64,000 nucleotides of DNA from JAUIAI01 sp041396685 (GTDB lineage Bacteria; Pseudomonadota; Gammaproteobacteria; Burkholderiales; Burkholderiaceae_E). This document shows positions 57,805-64,000 of this stretch, piece after piece. The stretch lies in assembly GCA_041396685.1 (NCBI GenBank), contig JAWKYD010000017.1:62001-126000 (forward strand). Reading direction: 5' to 3'. Under the pieces are notes generated by a model. It ran no database searches and was not told where the DNA came from. It worked only from the letters and a program-made list of their open reading frames with translations. Both the position numbers and the translations under genes were made by a program. Position 1 is the first letter of the stretch. Every line of letters begins with the position of its first letter.

Positions 57805-59199
57805 ATGAACCGCAGGCTCGACACACCGACGATGGATGACCTTCACGTTGCCGGCGGGCCGGCTGCCTCGGCGATCGATCCGTCCTGGAAGCCCGATGCC
57901 GAAGACGAGTCATGGCGCAGCCGCGCTCATGCGGCCATCCCCGGCGGCTGCCATACGGCCGCCAAGGGTGACGATCAATACCCTGCGACGGCACCGGCCT
58001 TCATTGCGCGCGGCCAAGGGTGTCACATCTGGGATCACCAAGGCCGCAAGTACATCGAGTACGCGCCCGGCCTGCGCTCTGTCACGCTCGGACACGCCTG
58101 GCCCAGCGTCGTGCAAGCCGCCCACGAGGCCATGCAGGCGGGCCTGAATTTCAATCGTCCGACCCGGCTCGAGGTGCAATGCGCCGAGCGTTTCCTCGAA
58201 CTGGTGCCCACCGCCGAGATGGTCAAGTTCACCAAAGACGGCTCCACGGTCATGACGGCGGCGCTCAAACTCGCGCGCGCGCACACCGGACGCGACCTGG
58301 TGGCCATCTGCTCGGCCAGCCCGTTCTTTTCCTACGACGACTGGTTCATCGGCACCACCACGATCGATTCCGGCATCCCTCAGGTCATCAAGGATCTGAC
58401 CCTGCGCTTCACGTTCAACGACATCGACTCGCTGTCCCGACTGTTCGACCAGTATCCCGGCCGAATCGCGGCCGTGATGCTCGAGCCCGCCCGCACCGAG
58501 GAACCACGGCCCGGATTTCTGGCACAGGTGCGCGAGCTGACGCGCCGTCATGGCGCGGTGCTGGTTTTCGACGAAACCATCACCGGCTTTCGCTGGCACC
58601 GTCATGGCGCCCAGCATCTGTACGGCGTCACACCCGATCTGAGCTGCTTCGGCAAGGCGATGGGCAACGGCTTTTCGATCTCGGCCCTGGCCGGCTGCCG
58701 CGAACTGATGCAGCTCGGCGGCCTGCATCACAAGCACGCGCCGCGGGTGTTCCTGCTGTCCACCACTCACGGCGCGGAATCGGTCAGCCTGGCGGCGGCC
58801 TGCGAAACCATGCGTATCTTCCGCGACGAGCCGGTGACCGACCATCTCCACGCCATGGGCGAGGCCCTGCGCACCGGGCTGACGCAGATCATCGCCACGC
58901 ACGGCCTCGAGGCGCAAATCAAGCTGAGCGGTCGCGGCTGCAGTCTGGTCTTTGCCACGCTGGACGCCGATGGCCAGCCATCGCAGCCGATGCGCACCCT
59001 GTTTCTGCAAGAAATGATCGCGCGCGGCGTGCTCGCACCAAGCCTGCTGACCACCTACTCGCACACGCGCGAAGACATCGACGCGACGCTGGCCGCGGCC
59101 GACGGAGCGCTGGCGGTCTATCGCCGCGCGCTCGACGAGGGGGTCGAGAACTTCCTGATCGGCCCGGCGTCCGCGTCGGCCTATCGCGCGTATAACTGA
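57805..59199 (+). CDS. class III aminotransferase, glutamate-1-semialdehyde aminomutase-like
   Basis: The 464-residue PLP enzyme has AHAAIPGGCHTAAKGDDQYP near residue 45, IWDHQGRKYIEYAPGLRSVT, the acidic VLVFDETITGFRWHRHGAQH near 260 and the PLP-lysine motif SCFGKAMGNGFSISALAGCR near 290. FTKDGSTVMTAALKLARAHT completes the pattern. It is a GSA-aminotransferase-like protein; true HemL is shorter (about 430) and differs in context. In a set with a C-methyltransferase and a DUF4910 protein it more likely aminates a keto-sugar or other carbonyl intermediate. The ATG at 57805 follows GAAGGA. It ends convergent with the thiolase operon. Confidence 0.9.
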   Translation: MNRRLDTPTMDDLHVAGGPAASAIDPSWKPDAEDESWRSRAHAAIPGGCHTAAKGDDQYPATAPAFIARGQGCHIWDHQGRKYIEYAPGLRSVTLGHAWPSVVQAAHEAMQAGLNFNRPTRLEVQCAERFLELVPTAEMVKFTKDGSTVMTAALKLARAHTGRDLVAICSASPFFSYDDWFIGTTTIDSGIPQVIKDLTLRFTFNDIDSLSRLFDQYPGRIAAVMLEPARTEEPRPGFLAQVRELTRRHGAVLVFDETITGFRWHRHGAQHLYGVTPDLSCFGKAMGNGFSISALAGCRELMQLGGLHHKHAPRVFLLSTTHGAESVSLAAACETMRIFRDEPVTDHLHAMGEALRTGLTQIIATHGLEAQIKLSGRGCSLVFATLDADGQPSQPMRTLFLQEMIARGVLAPSLLTTYSHTREDIDATLAAADGALAVYRRALDEGVENFLIGPASASAYRAYN

Positions 59200-59267
59200 C
59201 GGCCCGGACGGGCAACGGCCGATGCGACGACGGGCCGCGCGGTTCAGCACCCGCGGGCCGTCTGACT

Positions 59268-60470
59268 TCAGGCGCCGTACTGGCCGATGATGGTCACCGA
59301 CGATACGTTCGAGCTCGGGAAACCGCCGAGATTGTGCGTGAGACCGAACACCGGATCGGAGCGCTGGCGCTCACCGGCACGACCGGAAAGCTGCAGGTAC
59401 ATCTCGTAGAGCATGCGCAGGCCCGAGGCCCCGATCGGGTGGCCGAAGCATTTCAGGCCGCCATCGATCTGGCAGGGCACCTTGCCGTCGGCATCGTAGA
59501 AGCCATCGAGCACGTCGTGCACGGCACGGCCCTCGTCGGACACGTGCAGGTCTTCCATGGTGACCAGCTCGGTGACCGAAAAGCAGTCGTGCACCTCGAT
59601 CATCGACAGCTGCTCGCGCGGTTTGGTGATACCGGCCTCGTCGTACGCGCGACGGGCCGCCACACGGGTGGTGGCGAAATAACTGCCGTCCCAGTTGCCG
59701 TACTGCATCTCCTCGCCGTTGGACACCGACAGCTGTAGCGCCTTGACCGCGATGAGGGGGTTCTTGCCGAGACTGCGTGCGATCTCGGGCGTGGTCACGA
59801 TCGCGCAGGCCGAGCCGTCGGACACGCCGCAGCAGTCGAACAGGCCGAGCGGCTCGGCGATCATCGGCGCATTGATCGCGGCCTCTTCGCTGATCGCATT
59901 GCGCAGATGAGCCTTGGGGTTGCGGGTGGCATTGTCGTGGCTCTTGACCGAGATGTGCGCCATCGCGCGTTTGAGATCCTGCGCCTGGGTGCCGAACTTG
60001 GCACGATAGGCGGCCGCGAGCTGGGCGAACGAACCCGGCGCCGAGATGTTCGCCCAGAACAGATCGTTGACGCTGCCGCGCGTGCGTTGCGGCAACCCAC
60101 CGTAGCCGGTGTCCTTGAGTTTCTCGACGCCGAGCGCGAGAGCGATGTCGACCGCGCCCGAGGCCACCGCGTAGCAGGCGCCGCGAAACGCCTCGGTGCC
60201 GGTGGCGCAGTAGTTCTCGACACGGGTCACCGGAATGAACGGCAGACGCAGCGCCGTGGCCAGCGGCACGCCCGACTTGCCGACGTGCTGCTCCTCGATT
60301 GCGGTGCCCAGCCAGGCGGCCTCGATCTGCTGGCGCTCGATGCCGGCATCGGTCAGCGCCTCCTCGAAGGCATCGACCATCAGATCCGGGGCGTCCTTGT
60401 CCCAGTGCTCGCCGAACTTCGAGCAACCCATGCCCAGAATGGCGACCTTGTCGCGAATGCCTTTGGCCAT
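59268..60470 (-). CDS. thiolase, SCP-x type
   Basis: The 400-residue protein has the thiolase nucleophile in VTRVENYCATGTEAFRGACY (Cys at about residue 88), the SVNDLFWANISAPGSFAQLA loop, IEVHDCFSVTELVTMEDLHV with His, and GGLKCFGHPIGASGLRMLYE with the second Cys and the conserved GHP. It belongs to the thiolase/SCP-x group that ends beta-oxidation of branched or ring-derived acyl-CoA, and it commonly works with a DUF35 partner. The gene is last in a four-gene unit and lies 34 bases after the HMGS-like/DUF35 gene. GAGGAA precedes the ATG at 60470. Confidence 0.9.
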   Translation of the reverse strand: MAKGIRDKVAILGMGCSKFGEHWDKDAPDLMVDAFEEALTDAGIERQQIEAAWLGTAIEEQHVGKSGVPLATALRLPFIPVTRVENYCATGTEAFRGACYAVASGAVDIALALGVEKLKDTGYGGLPQRTRGSVNDLFWANISAPGSFAQLAAAYRAKFGTQAQDLKRAMAHISVKSHDNATRNPKAHLRNAISEEAAINAPMIAEPLGLFDCCGVSDGSACAIVTTPEIARSLGKNPLIAVKALQLSVSNGEEMQYGNWDGSYFATTRVAARRAYDEAGITKPREQLSMIEVHDCFSVTELVTMEDLHVSDEGRAVHDVLDGFYDADGKVPCQIDGGLKCFGHPIGASGLRMLYEMYLQLSGRAGERQRSDPVFGLTHNLGGFPSSNVSSVTIIGQYGA

Positions 60471-60504
60471 GATGTGGTGTTCCTCGTGATGCCGTGCCGC
60501 CGCC

Positions 60505-61971
60505 TCAGCCGCGCGGCACCGCCTTCCAGAAATATTTGACGAAACCGCGCCGCTTGTCGATGTCCTTGATGCGGAAAGTCATCTCGACCGGCAGCCCGAC
60601 CGCGATGCGGTCGGCATCGATGTCGGTGATGTCGGCCATCATGCGGCCACCGCCGTCGAATTCGATCATGCCGTAAAAGGCCGGCGGATTCGGCGTATAC
60701 GTGAGCAGGTCGGCCGTGTAACTCATGATCGTGGCCGGCGTCTCGGCGAAACGGTGCTCATCCTGCGAATCGAGCGCGTTGCAGTCGGGGTTCACACAAT
60801 AGCGGTTGCGGGGAAACTGCAGCGTGCCGCACTGGCGGCACCGGCCGCCGTGCAGGGCCAGCGTCATCTCCTGCTTGCGGTTGAGCAGGGTCATCGGCGA
60901 ACCCTTGTCGACCTCGGCGCGCATGCCGTGATCGAGCGCGATCGCCTCATTGAACGCGAGCATCTTCTGATAGACGCCGAGCGGCTTGGCGCGCGCGAGC
61001 ATCGCACCGACCGCGCCGGCCTCTCCAAGGTGGGCCGAGCGCCAGGCCGGTAGCGCCTCGGTGGCCTCGAAGACCAGCGCATCGACGCCGCTGCCGAAGA
61101 CAGTGACCAGGATCAGATCGCCGGGCGCCGCGGCGTCGAGCGCCTGCGCGAGCATCAGCAACGGGTGCGCGGCGCCGGTGTCGCCGACGCTGGCAAGCAA
61201 CGGATCGCGCACCGCCGACTCGGCGATGCCCAGCCGCTTGGCCACCATGGCCGGCACGCGCGCGAGCATGCTGGGCATGCAGAAGTGCGCGACATCCGTG
61301 CCTGCCACACCGGCGCGCTCGAGCGCCCTGGCGGCAACCTCGGGCAACAGCTTGAGCAGGCCTTCGTCGCGGATCCAGCGTTCTTCCCAGGCGTAGTCGT
61401 AGTCGTGATCGCTGGCGCGGAACTGGGCGTTGAAATCGCGCGCCAGCGTGGCCGAGCCGCGCAGACGTGCGAGTACCCCGCCCGGGCCGACACGCATCGC
61501 CGCCGCGCCGTCGCCGTAGCGCATCTCCTGAACGCTGGCAACCTGCGACTTGCGCTTGTCGGCCGCGCTGACCAGGACCGACAGACCGCGCGCGGCGGCG
61601 GTGTCGAATGCCAGCCGCAGGGCGGTCGTACCGGCGCGCAGACCGCCACCGGCGTCGAGGGTTTCGGCGTCACCCAGGTCGAGCGCGCCGGCGAGCACGC
61701 CCGCGTTCTGGCGATCGGCGAACGGGTGCGTGGTGGAGGCCAGGCACACCACGCCGACGGGTGCGCCCGGACCGCGGCGCAGAATGGCTCGCGCCGCCTC
61801 GACGGCCATCGTGGTGGCGTCTTCGTCCCAGCTCGCGACCGTACGCTCGCCCCGGCCCAGGCCCTTGAGCGCCGAGTTGAACCAGGCGTTGGCCTTGGCG
61901 ATCTCCTCGCGGGCCAGACGATAGCGCGGCAGGTAGCAGCCGTAGCCGGTGATGCCGATGTCTTCAGTCAT
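60505..61971 (-). CDS. HMG-CoA synthase-like protein with C-terminal DUF35 OB-fold, catalytic residues absent
   Basis: The 488-residue protein has a thiolase-fold part of about 340 residues resembling archaeal-type HMG-CoA synthase (IGITGYGCYLPRYRLAREEI, WDEDATTMAVEAARAILRRG, EMRYGDGAAAMRVG). A zinc ribbon (CRQCGTLQFPRNRYC, near 380) and a DUF35 OB domain (ETPATIMSYTADLLTYTPNP) follow. The active-site segment reads GGGLRAGTTAL at residues 108-118, with Leu111 where HMG-CoA synthases carry the nucleophilic Cys. The Glu and His expected from the family are also not apparent (ASTTHPF, CMPSMLARVP). It therefore looks non-catalytic, probably a partner or acyl-CoA-binding scaffold for the neighbouring thiolase. 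Confidence 0.85.
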   Translation of the reverse strand: MTEDIGITGYGCYLPRYRLAREEIAKANAWFNSALKGLGRGERTVASWDEDATTMAVEAARAILRRGPGAPVGVVCLASTTHPFADRQNAGVLAGALDLGDAETLDAGGGLRAGTTALRLAFDTAAARGLSVLVSAADKRKSQVASVQEMRYGDGAAAMRVGPGGVLARLRGSATLARDFNAQFRASDHDYDYAWEERWIRDEGLLKLLPEVAARALERAGVAGTDVAHFCMPSMLARVPAMVAKRLGIAESAVRDPLLASVGDTGAAHPLLMLAQALDAAAPGDLILVTVFGSGVDALVFEATEALPAWRSAHLGEAGAVGAMLARAKPLGVYQKMLAFNEAIALDHGMRAEVDKGSPMTLLNRKQEMTLALHGGRCRQCGTLQFPRNRYCVNPDCNALDSQDEHRFAETPATIMSYTADLLTYTPNPPAFYGMIEFDGGGRMMADITDIDADRIAVGLPVEMTFRIKDIDKRRGFVKYFWKAVPRG

Positions 61972-62035
61972 GTGCGTGTCACGGGTTGGAAGGAATGCCG
62001 CCGGCCGGTCGTGACCCGGCCGGCGAGGCGGCGGC

Positions 62036-62950
62036 TCAGTCCGCGATCCGGGCGATGCCGTTCGACAGCACGATCTTGTCGCGCTCCTTCACGCGTGACT
62101 GGAACTGCACGCTGGTGCCGTCGCGCCAGATCTCGGTGATCAGGGTCTCGCCCGGAAAAACCGGTGACGCGAATCGCAGGCCGATGGACTTCAGACGGCG
62201 GGCGTCGTAATCGCAACAGCTTCGGATGATCGCGTGCGCCGCCATGCCGTAACTGGCCAGCCCGTGCAGGATCGGGCGCTCGAAGCCCGCCGCACTCGCC
62301 ACGGCCGGGTCGGCATGGAGCGGATTGAGATCGGCGCAGAGCCGGTAGATGAGCGCGGCCTGCGGCAGACTCGGCAGCTCGCAGCGCAGATCGGGCTCGC
62401 GATCGGGCACCGCGGGCTTGGCCGCGGGTGGCGCATCACCGCCCGCGGGACCGTTGTCGGGCAGGGCCGAGAAACCGCCGTCGCCGCGACAGAAGGTGAT
62501 CGACTCCAACGTGGCCAGCAGCTCGCCGGAGTCGGCATCGTGCAGGTCGCGGACCTGGACCAGCAGCGCGCCCTTGCCGGCACCCTTGTCGACGATCCGC
62601 TCGACCCGGTTGGTGCTGACCACCGTGGCCGACGGTGGCAGGGGTTTGTGCACGACCAGGTTCTGCTCGCCGTGCAGCACACGAACCCAGTCGATGCCGG
62701 AGTCGGGATGCTTGGGCCAGAACCCGGGTGTGGACAGCACGACGGCCATGGTCGGCACCGCCACCAGCTCCATTGCGGCGGGATCGTCGGCGCCGTCTCG
62801 ACCCTCATAGACATAGGGCAGCTGGCGGGTGTCCATCGGGTCGTGGCCGTAGCCGACACCCAGCGCATAGAGCGCCGCGTCCTTCCAGGTGTAACGCTGA
62901 CGGACGGCCGGAAACGGCCATGACTTGAGCTTGCGGGTGTCGATGGTCAT
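62036..62950 (-). CDS. MaoC-type 2-enoyl-CoA hydratase (hydratase 2)
   Basis: The 304-residue protein is a double hot-dog hydratase: an N-terminal substrate-binding half (FPAVRQRYTWKDAALYALGV, VVLSTPGFWPKHPDSGIDWV, VLHGEQNLVVHKPLPP), then the catalytic half with YRLCADLNPLHADPAVASAA near residue 208 (the Asp-Xaa4-His hydratase 2 motif), FERPILHGLASYGMAAHAI and GLRFASPVFPGETLITEIWR. It should hydrate trans-2-enoyl-CoA to the (R)-3-hydroxyacyl-CoA. It starts eight bases after the SDR stop, so the two are co-translated neighbours, the two enzymatic halves of peroxisomal multifunctional enzyme 2 as separate chains. Confidence 0.92.
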   Translation of the reverse strand: MTIDTRKLKSWPFPAVRQRYTWKDAALYALGVGYGHDPMDTRQLPYVYEGRDGADDPAAMELVAVPTMAVVLSTPGFWPKHPDSGIDWVRVLHGEQNLVVHKPLPPSATVVSTNRVERIVDKGAGKGALLVQVRDLHDADSGELLATLESITFCRGDGGFSALPDNGPAGGDAPPAAKPAVPDREPDLRCELPSLPQAALIYRLCADLNPLHADPAVASAAGFERPILHGLASYGMAAHAIIRSCCDYDARRLKSIGLRFASPVFPGETLITEIWRDGTSVQFQSRVKERDKIVLSNGIARIAD

Positions 62951-62958
62951 GGCGGGTC

Positions 62959-63873
62959 TCAGACGGGATCCCAGCAGAACACGTCGGACGAGCGCTCGAG
63001 CGGCTGGAACGAGGCTCGCAGGGCAGGCATCGCGTGCTCGGCCACGGTCTGCGGCGACCAGCCTTCGCTGCGATGCACGGTGCGGATCGGCCGGTTGTGG
63101 TTGAACAGGAAGATCTCGTTGGCGCGCACACCGAAGATCTGACCGGTGATGTCGGCCGCCTGGTCGGACATCAGGACCACGGCAAGCGGCGCGATCTTGC
63201 CGGATTCCATCCGCTTCATGCGCTCGACCCGCTCCTGCTCGGCCGGTGTACTGGCCGGAATGGTGCCGATCAGCCGGCTCCAGGCAAACGGCGAGATGCA
63301 GTTGGAACGCACGTTGGCGCGCGCCATGTCGAGCGCGATCGACTTCGACAGGCCGATGATGCCCATCTTGGCGGCCGCGTAGTTGGCCTGGCCGAAATTG
63401 CCGACCAGTCCGGAGGTGGACGTCATGTGGATGTAGGCGCCCGAGCCCTGGTCACGGAAATAATTGGCCGCCGCCCGCGAGACGAAGAACGAGCCGTTCA
63501 GGTGCACGTCGATGACCGCGCGCCATTCCTCGAGGTTCATCTTGAAGAACATCCGGTCGCGCAGGATGCCCGCGTTGTTGATGACACCGTCGACGCGGCC
63601 GAAGCCGTCGACGGCGGTCTTGATGATGCGGTTGGCGGCTTGCCACTCGGCCACGCTGTCGGTGCTGGCGAGCGCCTCACCGCCCGCGGCACGGATCTCG
63701 TCGACCACTTTCTGTGCCGGGCCGGTGTCCTCGCCCTCGCCGCTGGCCGAGGTGCCGAGATCGTTGACCACCACCCTGGCGCCTTCGGCGGCCAGCGCCA
63801 GCGCGAAATCCCGTCCGATGCCGTTGCCGGCCCCGGTCACGACAATGACCTTGCCATCGAGCATGCCCGCCAT
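62959..63873 (-). CDS. short-chain dehydrogenase, (R)-3-hydroxyacyl-CoA dehydrogenase type
   Basis: The 304-residue protein has the SDR cofactor loop VIVVTGAGNGIGRDFALALA near residue 10, VDGVINNAGILRDRMFFKMN near 95, and the catalytic Ser and YxxxK in HMTSTSGLVGNFGQANYAAAK-type context (Tyr and Lys near 165-169). DRMFFKM and the long C-terminal part resemble the dehydrogenase half of peroxisomal multifunctional enzyme 2. It would oxidise the product of the adjacent MaoC hydratase with NAD. I use the ATG at 63873 with GAGGGG upstream; a TTG directly before it and an internal ATG at 63864 are alternatives. It is the first gene of the four-gene unit. Confidence 0.9.
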   Translation of the reverse strand: MAGMLDGKVIVVTGAGNGIGRDFALALAAEGARVVVNDLGTSASGEGEDTGPAQKVVDEIRAAGGEALASTDSVAEWQAANRIIKTAVDGFGRVDGVINNAGILRDRMFFKMNLEEWRAVIDVHLNGSFFVSRAAANYFRDQGSGAYIHMTSTSGLVGNFGQANYAAAKMGIIGLSKSIALDMARANVRSNCISPFAWSRLIGTIPASTPAEQERVERMKRMESGKIAPLAVVLMSDQAADITGQIFGVRANEIFLFNHNRPIRTVHRSEGWSPQTVAEHAMPALRASFQPLERSSDVFCWDPV

Positions 63874-63942
63874 CAACCCCTCCCCTCGCGAATCGGCCCC
63901 CGTCGCGAACCGCGCGGTTTTCGACTCATCATGCCGTGAGAC

Positions 63943-63960
63943 GGCACCCCACTGGGTGCC
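63943..63960. promoter_or_regulatory. 7-bp inverted repeat upstream of the SDR gene, candidate operator
   Basis: GGCACCC at 63943-63949 and GGGTGCC at 63954-63960 are exact inverted copies around CACT. The repeat lies about 70 bases before the SDR ATG (minus strand) and has no T-run on either side, so an operator is likelier than a terminator. No regulator gene is visible next to it within the window. Confidence 0.35.
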
Positions 63961-64000
63961 AAAACCCGCAAGTGTAGCCGTTGGCGGCGCCGCCGCTCTT

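Noticed and set aside
59200..59267. Terminator between the convergent aminotransferase and thiolase genes
   Set aside because: The inverted repeat around ACGGGCCGCG is imperfect and lacks a T-run; not strong enough to annotate.

Overview
The window is a high-GC stretch of chromosome (roughly two thirds G+C by eye), densely coding on both strands. The gene set suggests a betaproteobacterium, probably of the Burkholderiales: a protocatechuate 4,5-cleavage (lig/pmd) cluster, a Klebsiella-type nas operon with NasR, a FimV-like LysM protein, TRAP transport, the prkA-yeaH-spoVR operon and NdvB/NdvC-type GH17 glucan enzymes. This is inference from gene content; there is no rRNA or tRNA to anchor it. 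No insertion sequence, prophage or CRISPR array was seen.

Layout. 1-8.4 kb (minus): protocatechuate 4,5-cleavage genes in the order ligK, a DUF1932 dehydrogenase, ligJ, ligI, ligA, ligB, a ComEA-like gene, ligC, then a DUF3617-like exported protein. A LuxR-type regulator lies upstream. Together the lig genes convert protocatechuate to pyruvate and oxaloacetate. 8.6-10.5 kb (plus): a flavin-binding split-barrel protein, a small basic protein and an aldo/keto reductase. 10.6-17.7 kb: a second aromatic-type cluster with an FAH-family hydrolase divergent from a VOC protein, an FAD aromatic hydroxylase, an IclR regulator, an acyl-CoA dehydrogenase and a GAF-like/LuxR regulator. 17.8-31.1 kb (minus): assimilatory nitrate reduction: nasR, an attenuated leader, nrtA, nrtB, nrtD, a fused NAD(P)H flavoprotein-NirB, nirD and nasA. 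The 255-base nasR-nrtA gap holds a consensus sigma-54 promoter, an NtrC-like dyad, a dual-hexaloop ANTAR target and an overlapping intrinsic terminator.

31.3-33.6 kb: a small lipoprotein, a hypothetical protein and a LacI regulator. 33.9-37.2 kb (plus): a TRAP transporter whose promoter carries a LacI-type palindrome. 37.3-40.3 kb (minus): a FimV-like protein and an HDOD protein. 40.8-45.5 kb (plus): prkA, yeaH, spoVR. 45.5-46.8 kb: a small membrane protein and a DsbA/FrnE-like protein. 46.9-51.8 kb: two divergent GH17 membrane proteins for beta-glucan synthesis, one interrupted by a 138-bp hexanucleotide repeat. 51.7-54.5 kb: a small membrane protein, an acyl-CoA dehydrogenase and a beta-lactamase-fold hydrolase. 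54.9-59.2 kb (plus): a C-methyltransferase, a DUF4910 aminopeptidase-like protein and a glutamate-semialdehyde-type aminotransferase, a small set of unknown purpose. 59.3-63.9 kb (minus): SDR, MaoC hydratase, a degenerate HMG-CoA-synthase-like/DUF35 protein and an SCP-x-type thiolase, resembling a dismantled peroxisome-type beta-oxidation module.

The most interesting items are the nas control region read directly from sequence, the in-frame fusion of the nitrate reductase flavoprotein to NirB with a surviving internal start, the catalytic-residue-free HMGS-like protein beside an intact thiolase, the methyltransferase/DUF4910/aminotransferase trio, and two in-frame tandem repeats inside enzymes.
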